From: Pictodentalium vernedei
Lineage: Eukaryota > Mollusca > Scaphopoda > Dentaliida > Dentaliidae
Length of the DNA stretch: 64,000 bases
NCBI GenBank assembly: GCA_031216915.1
Contig: CM062289.1
Coordinates: 22,050,520 to 22,114,519, forward strand
Direction: 5' to 3'
Under the pieces are notes generated by a model. That model ran no database searches. It had not been told where the DNA came from and saw only the letters and a list, made by a program, of their open reading frames with translations. Shown here piece after piece: positions 26,240 through 39,589 of the stretch. The first letter of the stretch is position 1, and each line of letters starts with the position of its first letter. A program made the translations under genes and the position numbers.

Positions 26240-27010
26240 GTCATATTATGTAAATGGGTTGTTTGTCTGGCATCCTCCGTCATCCATCCATCCCTCCATT
26301 TTTTTCTGTCCCGTGTTTTTTTCAGCTGTTCGATGTCCATTCCCTTTGAAACTTGGTATGCATGTTCACCAACATGGGAGCCTGTGCGATTATAGTTTTG
26401 TTCGGACTATTTTTGCCAGAGTTATGCCCCTGTTCAACTTGGAATAATTTGCCTCATCGATCTGAATTTTTGTCTGGAGATTTTCTCGGAATTTATGAAC
26501 CAGTTCTTTGTAAACATGGTATGTATATTCACCACTATGTGAACCTGTGCACTTGCGATTATAGTTCCAATTGGACTATTATGGCCAGAGTTTTGCCCCG
26601 TTTCGACTTAGAATAATTTACCACATAGGTTGTATTTTGTACAGAGATTTCCTCTGAGGTTGACTTAATTCTTTTGAAACTTGGTCTGCATGATCACAGG
26701 GGTGAGAACCCTTGCACCTGTGATTATAGTTCTGGTTAAACTACTTTTTATACACCCTGCAGTGAGTTGTGTGTGGGGGAGGGGGGTGGGTAAACTGGAA
26801 TCACTTTGCCCATCTGTCTGTCTGTCTGTAGACATAATTTTGTCCAGAGCTTTTCTCGGATGTTTATGGACCAATCTGCTCGAAACTTGGTATATAAATG
26901 TTCCAACGCCATGGGAACCTGTGCATCTCTGATTATAGTTCTGGTCCGATTATTTTTGCCAAAATTATGCCACTTTTTGACTTGAAAAGGCAGACACTTA
27001 ATCCTAATTG
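26240..27010 (+). repeat. Four diverged units of about 165-205 bp
   Basis: Repeats of GAAACTTGGTATGCATGTTC, GGGA.CCTGTGC and GATTATAGTT.TG begin near 26350, 26512, 26678 and 26880. They are mixed with CATCCATCCATCC and TCTGTCTGTCTGT stretches and a G-rich run at 26774-26790. The layout is that of a Helentron-like central array, but no terminal hairpins were found. Confidence 0.65.
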
Positions 27011-27026
27011 CCTATATGGGGTCATG

Positions 27027-27212
27027 GTAGTGCTGTGTTCTAAGGCGTAATGCATGTCGTAGGTACAGTTGTCTTCAACCATTGCTAACCCTGCTTGTGC
27101 ATAGTTAGTATGTTGGGGAGTCAGTCAGTTGCTCACCACTGCTCATTGGTACTCTGCAGGTACTCAGCTTCCTCCACCCGTAAAACTCTCTGTCATGAGG
27201 TGACCCTAGCTG
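27027..27212 (+). mobile_element. 5'-truncated tRNA-SINE fragment
   Basis: The sequence is the reverse orientation of the body of the SINE at 14525-14895, from CTAAGGCGTAATGCATGTCG through AACCCTGC..TATGTTGGGGAG to the CTTCCTCCACCCGTAAAACT end. The tRNA-like head is missing, so it is a dead 5'-truncated copy. Confidence 0.75.
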
Positions 27213-27978
27213 TCAAAAGAGTTATTCAACCTCCAAAAAAGAGAATCTGTGTAATATTAGAGCTTCACAGTATTTCAGTTTTTAACCAAAAGTCGTTGAA
27301 TTTTTTTATACCGAGTAAATACCAAGCTCATTTTAGTTTAGTCGGTATACCGTGTCTCGCGTTATTTCGAACAATTCCAGCGGTAATCTGAGTAAAAATA
27401 ACTAAAAAGTTCATATGTTCATAAAGAGTAATGCTCATAATCCTTATCGGTTGTGTATGTATACAACGGAAATCCAAAATTTCATTAGATCATGTAAAGC
27501 TTTCAAATTATGTAGGGAGATGTTTTGTTTCGAACACAATAGGTGCACTGCACACTCGACGACAAAAATGGATTAACAATACAGATAACCGAGTGGATCA
27601 CAGTAAAATATTCTCCATTTAATTGTCAGTGGGGTACAGCCGGTACAGTTTAACTGCTGCACACTTGGAGAAAAATTGAATGGATCAAAGGAGGACCTCC
27701 ACCATGAATGGCCGCCAGGGTGTTGTGTGTTGAACACTTACTAGCAAAAAAAGCCATGCGAGTTGGGATTGTTTTGACAGTTGTTATCAAGACAACTATT
27801 CATTAATAACTATTAATCAGTTGAAAAATAAATAAAAACAAAGCATACTATTTCTTTGTGTTTTATTTTTATACAGCGACTAATGGCATACATGTATATT
27901 AAGCATGGAATTAACACTTAACACATACTGCGGGTTCATGTATAAATTATTCATGAGTGATTTTTAATATGGGCGTGT
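27213..27978. other. CDK2 intron, no recognised feature
   Basis: I see no repeat or exon. A TACCGAGTAAATACC / GGTATACCG pair at about 27310-27350 recalls the GGTATTCACTCATACCG sequence near 35626, but I could not establish a transposon from it. Confidence 0.45.
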
Positions 27979-27982
27979 TTAA

Positions 27983-30900
27983 CCCTTTACCTAACGTGAA
28001 AAGCAGACGACACTTGCAAAAATAATTCTTGAATAACTAATATTTTTATACTGTACCAATGACCCAGACATAGCTGGTGCTAACTCTTAAAATATAGGGC
28101 CAAACACAAATTTTGCCCCCCAATCCCCAAAATTTGCATCTAAAACTAAAGAAAACATGTCCTGAAAGGCCCTCCACACTTCGCCCCTACTGCGCATGCG
28201 CAGTGTCAAGGACGTTCCGAAATTGGCGCCATTTATCATTCTAAGTTTGGCCCTTCATCAGTTAACATCTGACTGATCTTTGTGCTTTTAAATCTCAGTT
28301 TAAATGATGCCAGACACATAAATATTAGTGAAATGGTGATTCTAAGGAGGATAGAAAAGGAGGAGAGGAAAAGATTGTGTGACAGAATTTTATCAGGGCT
28401 GTAACTTAAAATTTTTTAATGAAATTATGTTAAGTTACCTATTTTCAAGGCAGCAGCCATTTTGTTGTCATTCTGATTATTTAGTTACACTGTTTTTCAA
28501 GTGTTTTTCCTCTCTCCCTGTCCTTTAAGTTCCCCCTTGCTATTCTCCCATGCTTTTGGCATAGTTTCTGTAATTATTATTACTAAAATTTCTTGGGAGT
28601 TTTAGCTGTATAACAGAATGAATTCTGTTCTTTCCCCATATTTACGTCTTCACCTACGGGTGGTTAGGCGTTGTGTTCTGCATCTACCATCTGATGTTCT
28701 GCAGTTTCTTCCCTGGAAGTCTCTGTTTTGCATCAGATGGTGTATTTTTGGTAACTGATTTCGGGCCTGGGTGCCTGGAGTCTTATTTTAGTGTTTTTAC
28801 ACTCATTGTTTACATTTACAACAGCCCTCTGTGTGAGGGGGGGATTTCTAAATAATAATATCTTTATGTTATTTTAATCATAACTAGATACATTATTATT
28901 GTTCGTAAGTGTTGAAAAAATTGTTTAAAATATTTTTAAAATTTTTGTCCACACTTAGGCTTGGGATCCATTGGGGCTCAACGTTACTTTTCAGAAACTT
29001 GGGCTGTTCCAAAAAAAATATTTTTTCAAAATATTTTGATTTCAATTATTTTTTCTATATTAATGGATCATATTATTATTATGTATTTTGATTGCCAGGG
29101 GTTAGTGCGAGTACCAGGACTTGTTTTCTTTTCACATTGAAAGGATATTGATCAATTGCTTTAAGAGGAAGTCTTCCTCTGACCTTATTATCATTCTATA
29201 TGTGGTCAGTGTACTCGCATTAACTCCTGTTCTGTATCGTATGATTTCGATGACAATATGGGAAGCGTATGTCACGGTATGTTGTTGGGGATTTGGACAC
29301 TCCGGTCCTTTCCCCGCAGGGTCACTCTACTTTATCAATTTCTATTTCAGACGATCAAGATTAGGGTGATGTATCTGTGATGTCTTCCAACAGTGTGCCT
29401 CCGTCGTCACAATTAATGAAGGGCTAGCGGAAAAGTGCTCATGTAATACGCCAATTGCCTAAGAGGACCCTAGTAGGTTCGACGGCCTTTGACGTCCGCT
29501 AGCTCGCCCGGTGTAGCGTCCATTCACCGAATGGTTCGGCAGCCGGGTTCGTCCGTTGCGGTCTAGAAGGAATTTTGGGGTGATGCGAGCACTATAAAAT
29601 TAACTTAATGCACACCCAGTGACGGCGGATCGGAGGGAGAACGGAGGAAGCCTTTTAGTCCGGTTCATAGCTCGTTCCGGTCCATCCGGACGGCAAGCGA
29701 GAGAGGCCCCTCTCTCGTTCAACAACATCTGGCCCCAGATGTTGTGGTACTAATGTGTAGTTAGCGGAGCATACGTCCGTCGCTCGGGACGCTCCGTTGT
29801 ATAGGCAGTCCGCTGAGACTGCTAAGGCTTCCTCTTCTCGTCAGCGCACACGACCGCACCTTGGCTGCGTGACCGCCGATATATTACCAGCTTCGCCGAT
29901 CAAGGATTCTTCGGCGACCAGGTCACACCATCCGGCAGCCAGGGATTCGAGACCGATGGACTCCGGACGTTCGCATAGAAAAAGTATGCGGGAGCCATCT
30001 GATGCGGAGCTGCCCTCGGCGAAGCAGCGATAGACTGCGCCTCCGCAGGTCTCGACGCCGGACATTCTTGTGCACATAGCACAGCTTATCGCAGCATCCC
30101 AGCAGCCGACAGAAACGGTGTCGGATCGAGAATTATCCGACAGCGCTGGGTCGGTAGCCGGGGACTCGAGGCCTGCAGACTCCGGACGTTCGCATAGGAA
30201 GTGTGCGGGAGTCAACGTACACGGAGCTTCCAGCGGCAATGCATCGTAAGTCCGCTACTGCACAGGCCTCGGGAACGGATGTGCTTTCCTTAATAGCACA
30301 GTTTATCGCAGCATCCCAGCATCAACTGAATCTGTCGCATATATTTTATCCGACGATGCTGGGTCGGGACGCTCCGCGGAAGCGGGTACGGACGTCCGAA
30401 AGTTTCATCCGGTCCGATGGGATACCGAAAGGGATTCGGTGGATTTCAAGCTTTCCCTTTCGGAACAACATATGCTGCGATGCCGGATAAGAAACTGATA
30501 GCGTCGGTGGACTTAGAAATTTTTGGTTCGGTTCAGGGACATCATCCCTCAGTTCCGACATAGTCCAATAATGTCACACAAACTTTCGAATTATTGAATG
30601 ACGCTACATATATTATTATTTTATGCTTGCTATCCAAGCATTTCTGGTTTCTTGTTCGAAGAGTTATGGAGATGTCTTTCAAAAGTGTGCCTCTGTCGTC
30701 ATAGTTAATGAAGAGTTAGCGGCAATAAGTGCTCATGGAATATGTCTATCGCTTACGGAGTGACATTCGCTAGCTCACCCGGTGTAGCGTACATTCATCG
30801 AATGGTTCGGCTGCCGGGTTCGTCCGTTGCGGTCTAGGAAGGAGATTTGGGTGATGCGAGCACTTTAATTACTTTAGTACTCACCCAGTGACGGCAGATT

Positions 30901-33900
30901 GAGGACAGATCGGAGGAAGCCGACAACATAGGGGACCGCATGTTGTTCAGATATTTTACATTCGGAGCATATGTCCGTTGCTTGGGACGCTCCGTTATAT
31001 TGACAGTCCGAGAGACTGTCTTTAATGCTTCCTCATCCTCACAGCAGGGCACACGACCGCTCTTTGGCTACGTGACCTCGAGTATCCGATCAGTTTCGGC
31101 ATTCAGTGATTCCACAGCGAATAGGTCGCGCCATCCGGTAGCCAAGGGACACGAGGCTTATACACTCCGTTCGCTCGCATATTGGAAGTATGCACGGGGT
31201 AACGATCTCGGAGCTTCCTGCGGCAATGCATCGTAAGACCGCTGCTCCTCAGGCCTCAGTGACGGATGTGCTATCCGAGTTAGCACAGTTGTTTCGCAGC
31301 ATCCCAGCAATTGACGGTTTCTCGGTCGAATCAGGAATTATCCGACGGCGCTGGGTCGGTGCGGTCCGCGGTTGCATCAAGCTACGGACGACCGAACGCT
31401 TTATAGGGTCCGACAGGATGGCGAAAGGGATTCGAAAGATTTCGAGTTTTCCCTTTAGTAGTATCGGAAGATGCCTTTCATATCTTCTGGCATTTTTTCC
31501 AGTGATTTTTTTTCGGACTTCATTGCTGCGATCTTGGATAAGAGACTTATAGCGTCATTGGACTCGGATTTTTCGATCGGTACAGGGACTTTGTCCCTGA
31601 CTTACCGACGCAGTCCAATATTGTCTTTACAACATGTGTTTTATTTTTCGACGCTATATATTTATATATATATATACAAGCCTGCTACTAAGCATGATAG
31701 TTTAGTTTCTTGTCCGCGTGGCTCATTTCTGCCATTTTATCTTTTTTACATATAGTTTATTTTGGCAGAGCAGGGCATACCGAGAGTTCATATGCGTCTA
31801 GACGGTGTGATTAAAGACTGCATATATTCTTTTCGCCGTTATGTCTTTTCCAATTTCAATGTTGGGAACGACATTATGTATAGTAGACTTAACTTAGACG
31901 CTTTATTATACGTAATCCGCCTTACTGAGGCGTTATCATTACGTCTTCAAGAAAAGATTTACGGGATATTATTCTCAATGTAATTTCTTTTGAGGGCAGT
32001 AGTTTGTTCACGTATAACTCCGCCCTTCAGTGGCTGATTGGAGTTGGTTAGACGTGATGCAGCCCTAGCTACATCCACGCGTGGATAGTAGGTTAAGAAC
32101 TCTCTCAGAGTCGCTTCGTTCTCGGAGGAGCTTCTCTTCGACGGCAACTTTCCGGCAATCCATGAATTGCTTGATTTATACATTCTCTTGTCTATCTAGT
32201 ATTACAGGAGATTCAGACTGGGGCAAACATTCGGTGGTTGACTCAGAGAGTGCCGCCGCAGTTGCCGGACCCGAGTGTGGCTGTTATGACGGTTGCCAGT
32301 CAAACAGATTGGGATATATACTGATCCCTACGGATTCGAAGTGCCAGGGTCTTTGGGTTCCGCAGTCTTTTAACTATCAGTTTAACTTCCGCGGAATAAT
32401 GTTTTTTAGGCTTGCTTTATGTCATTGCATGAACATTATTCAGAAACGCATGCCCAAATTCCTGTCCTTTAATTCGACAGTAGTGGCGTATCTCCGGAAC
32501 CAGGGAGGCACTCTTTCGTTTCCGTTAGCCAATTTAATGGAAAGAATCCGTCTGTTGGTTATACTACACCAAGTTCAGTTTTGGTCCGTCATATTCTGGG
32601 TCGTCTGATTGTTTTATTGCACTCCCGTTCTCTTACGGGTCGCTTGTTGCTGTCAGAATGGACTCTCAACAAACAAGTATTTAATCAGATTTGCTATCTA
32701 TGGGAGCGCCCAATGATGTTTTATTTATGACACAGCTTGCTAATCAATTGCAGACGTATGTGTTGGCTTGTCCAGATCTCTGAGCTAATACTGTTAACGC
32801 TCTATTGATCTATAGGACGGAATGATAGGATACGCGTATCCTCCGGCGCTGTTGTTTTAGCAGGTATTGCTAAGATAAACAACCACAATACATTTCTGTT
32901 GATAGCATCTCTATCTTCACAGAGATCATGAGTAATTTACTCTCTTGTCTACTGTGGATCTTAACGTGAAATCTTCCTCTATGTGAGGATCTTTTTTCAC
33001 TGGGTAAATCGTGCCATCTTTATCACAACCAGCAAGGTCGCAACCTTCATGTATTCCGTTGTGTGGTCCATATTGCATTGTAAGCACTGTACTGGACGAG
33101 CTTTGGACGCGATTTCTTACTATAGGAGATCCTCTTCTTCGCTATTCTATGCGACTAAAGTGGAGGCTCTTCCGTCGTGGTGTAGGGATCATTATGTTCA
33201 TATGGTTGATCCCTCCATACTACTCATTGCTATTTTTTAGTATACTTGTTTCACAAGATCTACTGCATCCTGTTGTTATTTAGGTTATAGGTTTATGTTA
33301 CCTCATACCTATGCACTCTACGATAGTTTACATTTGAGTCTTTTGTCTCTTTATCTAAGTCAGTTAGTAACTTTTTGATAAATAGACTTAGAATCTTTAG
33401 ATTAAATTCCTATACGGATTTTAACTTCGGTTCTTATTTAGCTAAGTAATCATTTGAGCCTCTGGAAACAGTAGTTTTCAAATTCTGACCTTTTAGACAG
33501 TAATCCTGTTGGTTTCTCTTTTACTGTAGAGTCAGTGAGTTTCATGCACTATCGATGGATGATTTTCACTTTCATAGTTTCGGAATCAATACTTCCGTTA
33601 CTATTTAGGTTGGATTGTTGCATAAGAGTTAGGCTCCTATTATCCGGAACCTATTATTTTAAGGTCCTTCCGTCTTCGTATGGGCATAGGCCTTTACTCT
33701 TCCGGGTACAGTTTATGTATTTATAAACAGATATCTGTTTATTACAAGGGCGTAAGCTTCTTCTGTCTTTGATGTCTAGTAGAAGGACGTTACGCTCCAT
33801 TTTATTGTTAATGGATTCTATTAACTAGCGTACTGCTTATGGTATATCATTGGCTTAGCAGTTGTGCTTAAGATTTCGGCTCATGAAGTAAGAGTTCTTC

Positions 33901-35223
33901 TACTTCTTGGGCTTACATTAATAGTGTTGCTATTATAGATTTTTGAAGGCTGCTCATTGCGCTCAGCCATCCATTCATGAATTTTATCTCAGAAATATCG
34001 AGTCCATTTCTGGAGGCCTCTATTGTTAGGTCTAGTCTCTACTGCTCAGAATGTCATTCACTTATCAGTTGCTACTATAGCTAGGTAGGCTGTCTGTTTC
34101 GGCAGTGTCTCCGTTCGGCTGCCCTCTTCGCTCTGGGCTATTTGACCCAGGGCAAGAAAAAGGGGGGGGGGGGAGGGTGTTCCCTTGGGTCACCTGTTTT
34201 TTACTATGAAAACAAGGGGATACCTCCTCCGGAGTTAGTAATTCTGAGCTGTTATTGGGATGGTTGTTTAGTGAGAAGTTTAAGTTATAAAATTCATTCA
34301 AGTCTTAGTTTTTAAAGTATAGCTTTTGTATATTGCATATGTCAACGGACATGATTATGCAATTCTCACACACTTTTAGGAGTATAAGAGTCTCTATTCT
34401 CTAGACTTACTTTATTATTGGCTTACTTTAAAAATTATTAGTATAAGGATTATTGGATATTAATAGAGTACATGGATGTATGAAGCTCAATTTTTGGAAG
34501 GTGTTGTATCTTTCTAAGTTATCATAAATAAGAAAGATACATGTAAGGCCTATTACTTCTTTCCCCTACAGGGGATGACTCTATTTTATTTTATTGAGCG
34601 TATTCCATTTTGCTCTATGTCCTTGGCCCTCCAGCCTTTTTACTATTCAGCTATGTCTGGGTCATTGGTACAGTATAAAAATGTTAAAAAATTTATAGTA
34701 ATTTATATATTTTTTATACTTACCAATGACCCAGACGGGGATGGCCCTCCCAGGAGTTGGGAACTCTTGCCTCCCCGCTGAGTACATAGCGCTTACCAGG
34801 CACTGGTTATTAGAATGATAAATGGCGCCAATTTCGGAACGTCCTTGACACTGCGCATGCGCAGTAGGGGCGAAGTGTGGAGGGCCTTTCAGGACATGTT
34901 TTCTTTAGTTTTAGATGCAAATTTTGGGGATTGGGGGGCAAAATTTGTGTTTGGCCCTATATTTTAAGAGTTAGCACCAGCTATGTCTGGGTCATTGGTA
35001 AGTATAAAAAATATATAAATTACTATAAATTTTTTAACTTTTTTCATTTTTTGTCTCAAAAACATAGGTTATGACCCCTCGTTGGACCGAGCTCGACGAG
35101 CTCGCTCCAACGAGGGGTCATAACCTATGTTTTTGAGACAAAAAATGAAAAAAATAATGAAAATTAATTGGCGATTTTTGAGAATAGTGCTGGCCGGTTT
35201 TGGCCGTTACGTTGGGTAAAGGG
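27983..35223 (+). mobile_element. piggyBac-like TTAA MITE hosting a DIRS fossil
   Basis: The left end CCCTTTACCTAACGTGAA follows TTAA 27979-27982. The right end GTTGGGTAAAGGG precedes TTAA 35224-35227. Without the DIRS insert it is about 240 bp. The central inverted repeat is at 35041-35151: 55-bp arms with one mismatch around a single A. Confidence 0.85.
28038..35038 (+). mobile_element. DIRS-like YR retroelement fossil, copy 1 (about 7.0 kb)
   Basis: It has inverted terminal repeats at about 28041-28244 and 34810-35015, and an internal complementary region at about 34649-34736 whose inverse spans the right end and then the left end. That is the circular-junction arrangement known from DIRS-1. 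The insertion point is an AAC trinucleotide present at both junctions (28035-28037, 35036-35038). Inside are a Gag-like region duplicated in tandem (about 29386-30660 and 30676-31720) and an RNase H-like stretch near 32450-32520. It is broken by many changes and looks old. Confidence 0.82.
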
Positions 35224-35227
35224 TTAA

Positions 35228-37974
35228 GGAATAATTGACAAGTGAGAGTGCTTGTTGTCCAGTTTGTTCATCTTCAGCAAAGTGAATTTGTAAAAATAAA
35301 AACAACACCATTTTTGCTTCAGAATGAATTTTATTTTAATAAAATAAAACCACTTACCTCATTTTGACATATCAAGAAATGCAACAATCCATTTTTTGAA
35401 CGTTAGATGGAAAAGGAAGTCTGCACTGTCTTACAGGTCTTCCAGGTAATGACAACACATTGCTACTCCCCTAATTTCATTTCAAATTCACCTGTGAACC
35501 GGCAAACTTTTAAAGTTTTCGAAATTGGGGCAGTGGGCTTGAACATTGAGAGAGGGCACCTTGTTTTAGACATGCCAAAGTTTTTAAAGAAAAATGGTCA
35601 AACATTTGTGCGTTCCGATGATATTCGGTATTCACTCATACCGAAGTATTTTTAAAATACCGAAATTCGGTATCAAAAATTGAATATACATGATATACAA
35701 GTTGATCAGTTGAATAAATGCTGTTTCAAAACTTTTTAAGAAAACCATATCAAGACCCCTCTCTCTCTTGGAACAAGCTCATTTTGATATTGTTGCCTGC
35801 ATTGGGGAAGGATCAAACTGTACACTTTCCGTTGTCTACCTACCAAAGTGTCAATGGTTGATAGAGACTGGCAGGTAACTGAGGCCACAACTCTGTTTCG
35901 GTTGTGAAAAAAAAAATTGCGAGTTGCACCAAAATTGCAGTCATACAACCGATGTTACGTTTTTTTTTAATTAATCATTAATACAACGCATAATCTATGT
36001 ATTCTGGAACAACGGTTAAGATAATTTGAAAACACAGGTGTTATTTCTTAGAACTAACCCATATCATCCACGATCGGGTGTGTGTGTGGAGGGGGACGGG
36101 GTGAAGGCGCCAAGCGCCACAAACAGATATCTACTGATTACAGAAACGAAAGTAGAACTTGGTAACCAACCCTGTGCACCACATGAGAATTACAAGTTTT
36201 CTTGAGGTAAAATGTTCGACTAAAGATCAGAGTCCCTTGTATGATAATCGAAATGACCCAAAATCAAAATTTTGTCCCTGCAGTATTTGCAAAAGAGAAA
36301 TAGCTTCCGAACACATAAATATGACAAACACAATTTGACATATAGAGTTGAAGCATAAAATTTACCCGAAGCGTAAAAAGTTACTGAATGAGAGATCGTC
36401 TGCAAGAAATCGGATAAAATGATCATCTGCAGTAGTACTAAATTAAAGTTCACCTGAATGTATGCACACACAAAGTGTAAACCCAGATGTGCTAGCGATA
36501 GGACAGTTATATGAAATATATGAGTTTTAATGTAACATTCTACGCTAAAATCGTCTCCGAACCCCTTGTCATACATTGCATGTATATATTTATAGCACAA
36601 AAGCACATGGAGATATGTTTTGTGTATGCTCTGATCAAAGTGCTATTTAAAAACAAAAGTGTCAGCAGAAACAACGGAATCACACAAGACACTCATCGAG
36701 TTAATTAGAATTTTTTAAAGTTAACCACCATTTCAAAACCAAAAAAATGTGCAGGAAACAGTTCACCCATAAAAACGTCGAAATTGCTACTGCTAAACTC
36801 TGTTCCACTGAAAAATTGGTTGCATTGAAATTTGCCCGCAGTTTGCATTGAAAGTTTTTCTTTGAAAACTTGTGTTGGAAGGGGGTTAAATGTAATAGGG
36901 CTATGATAGAAATCACACATATTAGGATGGATAAGAATGGCAGGCCTTATAGCACCAATCGCACGTGTCAATGTAAGATGGTTGGCGGAAATGGTCATTT
37001 TTCTGAACAGAGTATTATCACCCAGTGCAGCAGGTAAGGGAGACAACTGAAATATTTTGTCATTTTCCTTAGAAATAAATTAACTAAAATTGTTAATGAC
37101 GCTTAATTTACAAAGGATGTCGAAAACTTTTTTAACTGCGCCTTTCAATTCAGTTTGGACATTCAGAAACCATGAATGACCCAGCTTCTTATGTGAACAT
37201 GAAATTTATTTTAAATACTTTCAATATTTTTTTTTAAAAGAATATACCTTCTATTATAGAGAAGAACACTCTCACCATGGGTAAAATTTCAAATCCACTG
37301 CATTGAGGCAAATACAAAATCCTGGCCCCTGACTTCTCCTTAAAGTCTGTAGAGGGAGAAGTCACTTCTCCCTAAAATCAGCTGCCAGGCTGACCCCTGA
37401 TAAACACCTATGAAGTGATTGTTACAATACTGTAAATGATTTGCATTGGTGACGGTGTTAAAATTTTCCTGTCTCCGAATCTCATCCAGCTTTTAACAGT
37501 CCTTGAAAATCATGGTCAGAGGCCTGAAGGTGCTTAAATTTGATTTTCTGATACCAGGCAATAACAATTTTGAATTTTGAACAACCTGAATGAATTCAAG
37601 TTCATCTGGAAAAAAACTTTTTTAGACTATCACTTCATACTTAAATATGCGTTCACTGGCTCTTCACTTCCAAATTCCCAAAATTAGTTGAGAATGCATA
37701 AAGTAGAAAAAAAAAAAAACCAAAACCCGGGTCTTCACCCCCCATAAAACCAAAACCAAAGTGAAAAAATCGCTAATGCTTGAATCATCAGTATCTCTGT
37801 ATAACACAGGGAATTTCTTGGTTCACAGTTTTTTATACATCTTTCCATTAGGCCTAAGAAAGTTAATCTTTTCTCAAGCCCTCTTGCGTGGTCATTTTGG
37901 CTGTCACATACTCACTTTTTATAACCAATGCAAACTTAAAAAAATAAAAATTAAATGGTTTATGTCGGATATTT
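35228..37974. other. CDK2 intron, little recognisable structure
   Basis: A degenerate half of a MITE core (CCATATCAAGACCCCTC, about 35745) is present, and G-rich or A-rich runs occur at about 36083-36100 and 37705-37720. The antisense open frame at 36220-36606 and others have no recognisable domain and no splice context. No exon is supported. Confidence 0.5.
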
Positions 37975-38313
37975 ATTTATTTATCACATATTTCTCCACA
38001 ATCGCTAATCATGACCATGACAGTTTTTCGGGTGAAGGAAGCCGGAGAGAACCACTGAGCAACAGCAAGCAACTGTTGACTCCCCAACATACTAACTCCA
38101 CACAAGCAGGGTAAGGATTGGTCGAAGCAGGTGCACCATTGATGTGCAGTATGCCTTTAGTATGCCTTAGTACACAACGTCACCGTGCCCCCACGTGTGC
38201 AATGGGGGTGAAGTGTCTTGCCCAAGGAGACAATGTAGTTGCCGCAGGTGGGATTCGAACCGAGGACCTCTCGGCTTACAGCCTGCACCTCTACCTACTG
38301 AGCCACCACGCCC
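37975..38313 (-). mobile_element. tRNA-derived SINE, second copy
   Basis: It has the same family and orientation as 14525-14895. The tRNA-like head on the - strand carries TGGCTCAGTAGGTAGAGG and GGTTCGAATCCC, followed by the CTTGCCCAAGGAGACAA-type block and an (ATTT)-rich tail. An approximate target duplication (GGATATTT / TGATATTT) flanks it. It lacks the ..GTACCCGG.. block present in the first copy. Confidence 0.88.
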
Positions 38314-38766
38314 TATCTGATATTTTACCCAAGTTAATAAAATTGATAATTTTTTCCCTGGAGTGGAACAAGACTTTGCAATGCTTCAGCATTGCGAAAG
38401 CCTTTTTGCACTCAAGAGCTGAAATACACCACCACCCATGCTATTCTGTAGTTTATGAGGCCCAAAACATAAAACCAACCAAGAATATTGACTTTTAGTG
38501 GCAAAGAAATAACAGAAATAAAATTTTAAAAAATGCCTGCATGCAATTTTACAAAAAAATGGCCTGAGAAACAGAAGATCTACTTTGTGGGGCCTTAACT
38601 TTGAGCTGTAAGATGTCACAGCGGTTGTTGACTGGTTAAACACTCAAAGCACTTGGACTTGAGTGCTGAAATAATTTTATCTGATTCCGCATATGTTAGA
38701 GAAAAGGTCTGGAATGGTGGAGGAACTATTTGGAATAAATTTGGTGTCTGTTTTTCTTAATTGTAG
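38314..38766. other. Intron 3' end before the CDK2 exon
   Basis: This unique sequence ends in a pyrimidine-rich tract (GTTTTTCTTAATTGTAG) that supplies the acceptor for the exon at 38767. No other feature is seen. Confidence 0.6.
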
Positions 38767-38900
38767 GTACACCAGATGAAAACAACTGGCCAGGTGTTTC
38801 ACAACTTCCAGACTACAAAACAACCTTTCCCAAATGGCCAGTACAGAGTATTTGTAATGTAGTTCCGACATTGTCAGTTGAAGGACTAGATTTGTTAGCT
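38767..38900 (+). CDS. CDK2: CDK2 exon: C-lobe after GTPDE
   Basis: This exon has 134 nt between acceptor TTAATTGTAG (ends 38766) and a consensus donor GTAAGT (38901). It opens by completing the split Gly codon and closes at phase 0. It encodes TPDENNWPGVSQLPDYK, TTFPKWP and VVPTLSVEGLDLLA. Human CDK2 has TPDEVVWPGVTSMPDYK, SFPKW and VVPPLDEDGRSLLS at the same place. About 35 residues (.MLHYDP..RISAKAAL..) should remain in a final short exon, which I could not find downstream in the window. A hAT transposon begins only 60 bp after the donor. Confidence 0.95.
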
Positions 38901-39589
38901 GTAAGTGTGGAGATAAATTAATATTATCTATAGAATTTTCAGAAATGCATTGGTTATTCAGGGCTCGTTTTTCGACGGGAATCCGGGAATCCGATTCTCG
39001 TAATATTCCCGTAAACACAACCAGCGGGAATCCAAATGGATTCCCGTGTATCCCAATGTATAAATCTTATATTTTTGAGTTTTATTTTTACCTTTTTGAC
39101 CTAAGTTGCATTCGCAAACTGAAAACTCTATCTCAATGACAATACCAGTTAGTAAGTTCGAATGTATTGTTTACAGAATTGTGACATATTTGGTTGAATA
39201 CAACTGAACTGGAAGTGGAGTAGAACTGGTAGACTTTTAAAAACTGCACCATTCGTGCGCAATAGAATTTCGGCCATGTTTCCCAAGTCATTTCGTACCC
39301 CCGTTTATAGTAAAAAAAAAAACACACCACATGGCGAAATGACCATAAAAGTTCGAAACGACCAAAGAAGTACCGAATGCCTCGGTGATAAAGTAACCAG
39401 GTGTTGACGTGATCAGATGATGAAGTAACATCGAAATTGAAAGTGTAAACTTAATTTCAACAAGGGCGAGTTGGTGGGGTCACTTTTTTATCCGTTGTCT
39501 GTAGAAACTCTGGTTCACTGTTGCTATGACTACCAGTACGGTATTGTTATTGTTATTGTTTAGCACCTTCATATCACTTCACACTCAAC

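Noticed and set aside
29797-31552. GC-rich open frames as host genes
   Set aside because: They lie inside DIRS copy 1, in a tandemly duplicated region shared with DIRS copy 2.
27250-35690. A larger transposon bounded by CGGTAT-type repeats at about 27310 and 35626
   Set aside because: The two stretches are only loosely similar, no clean terminal repeat or duplication was found, and the TTAA MITE with its DIRS insert explains the interval.
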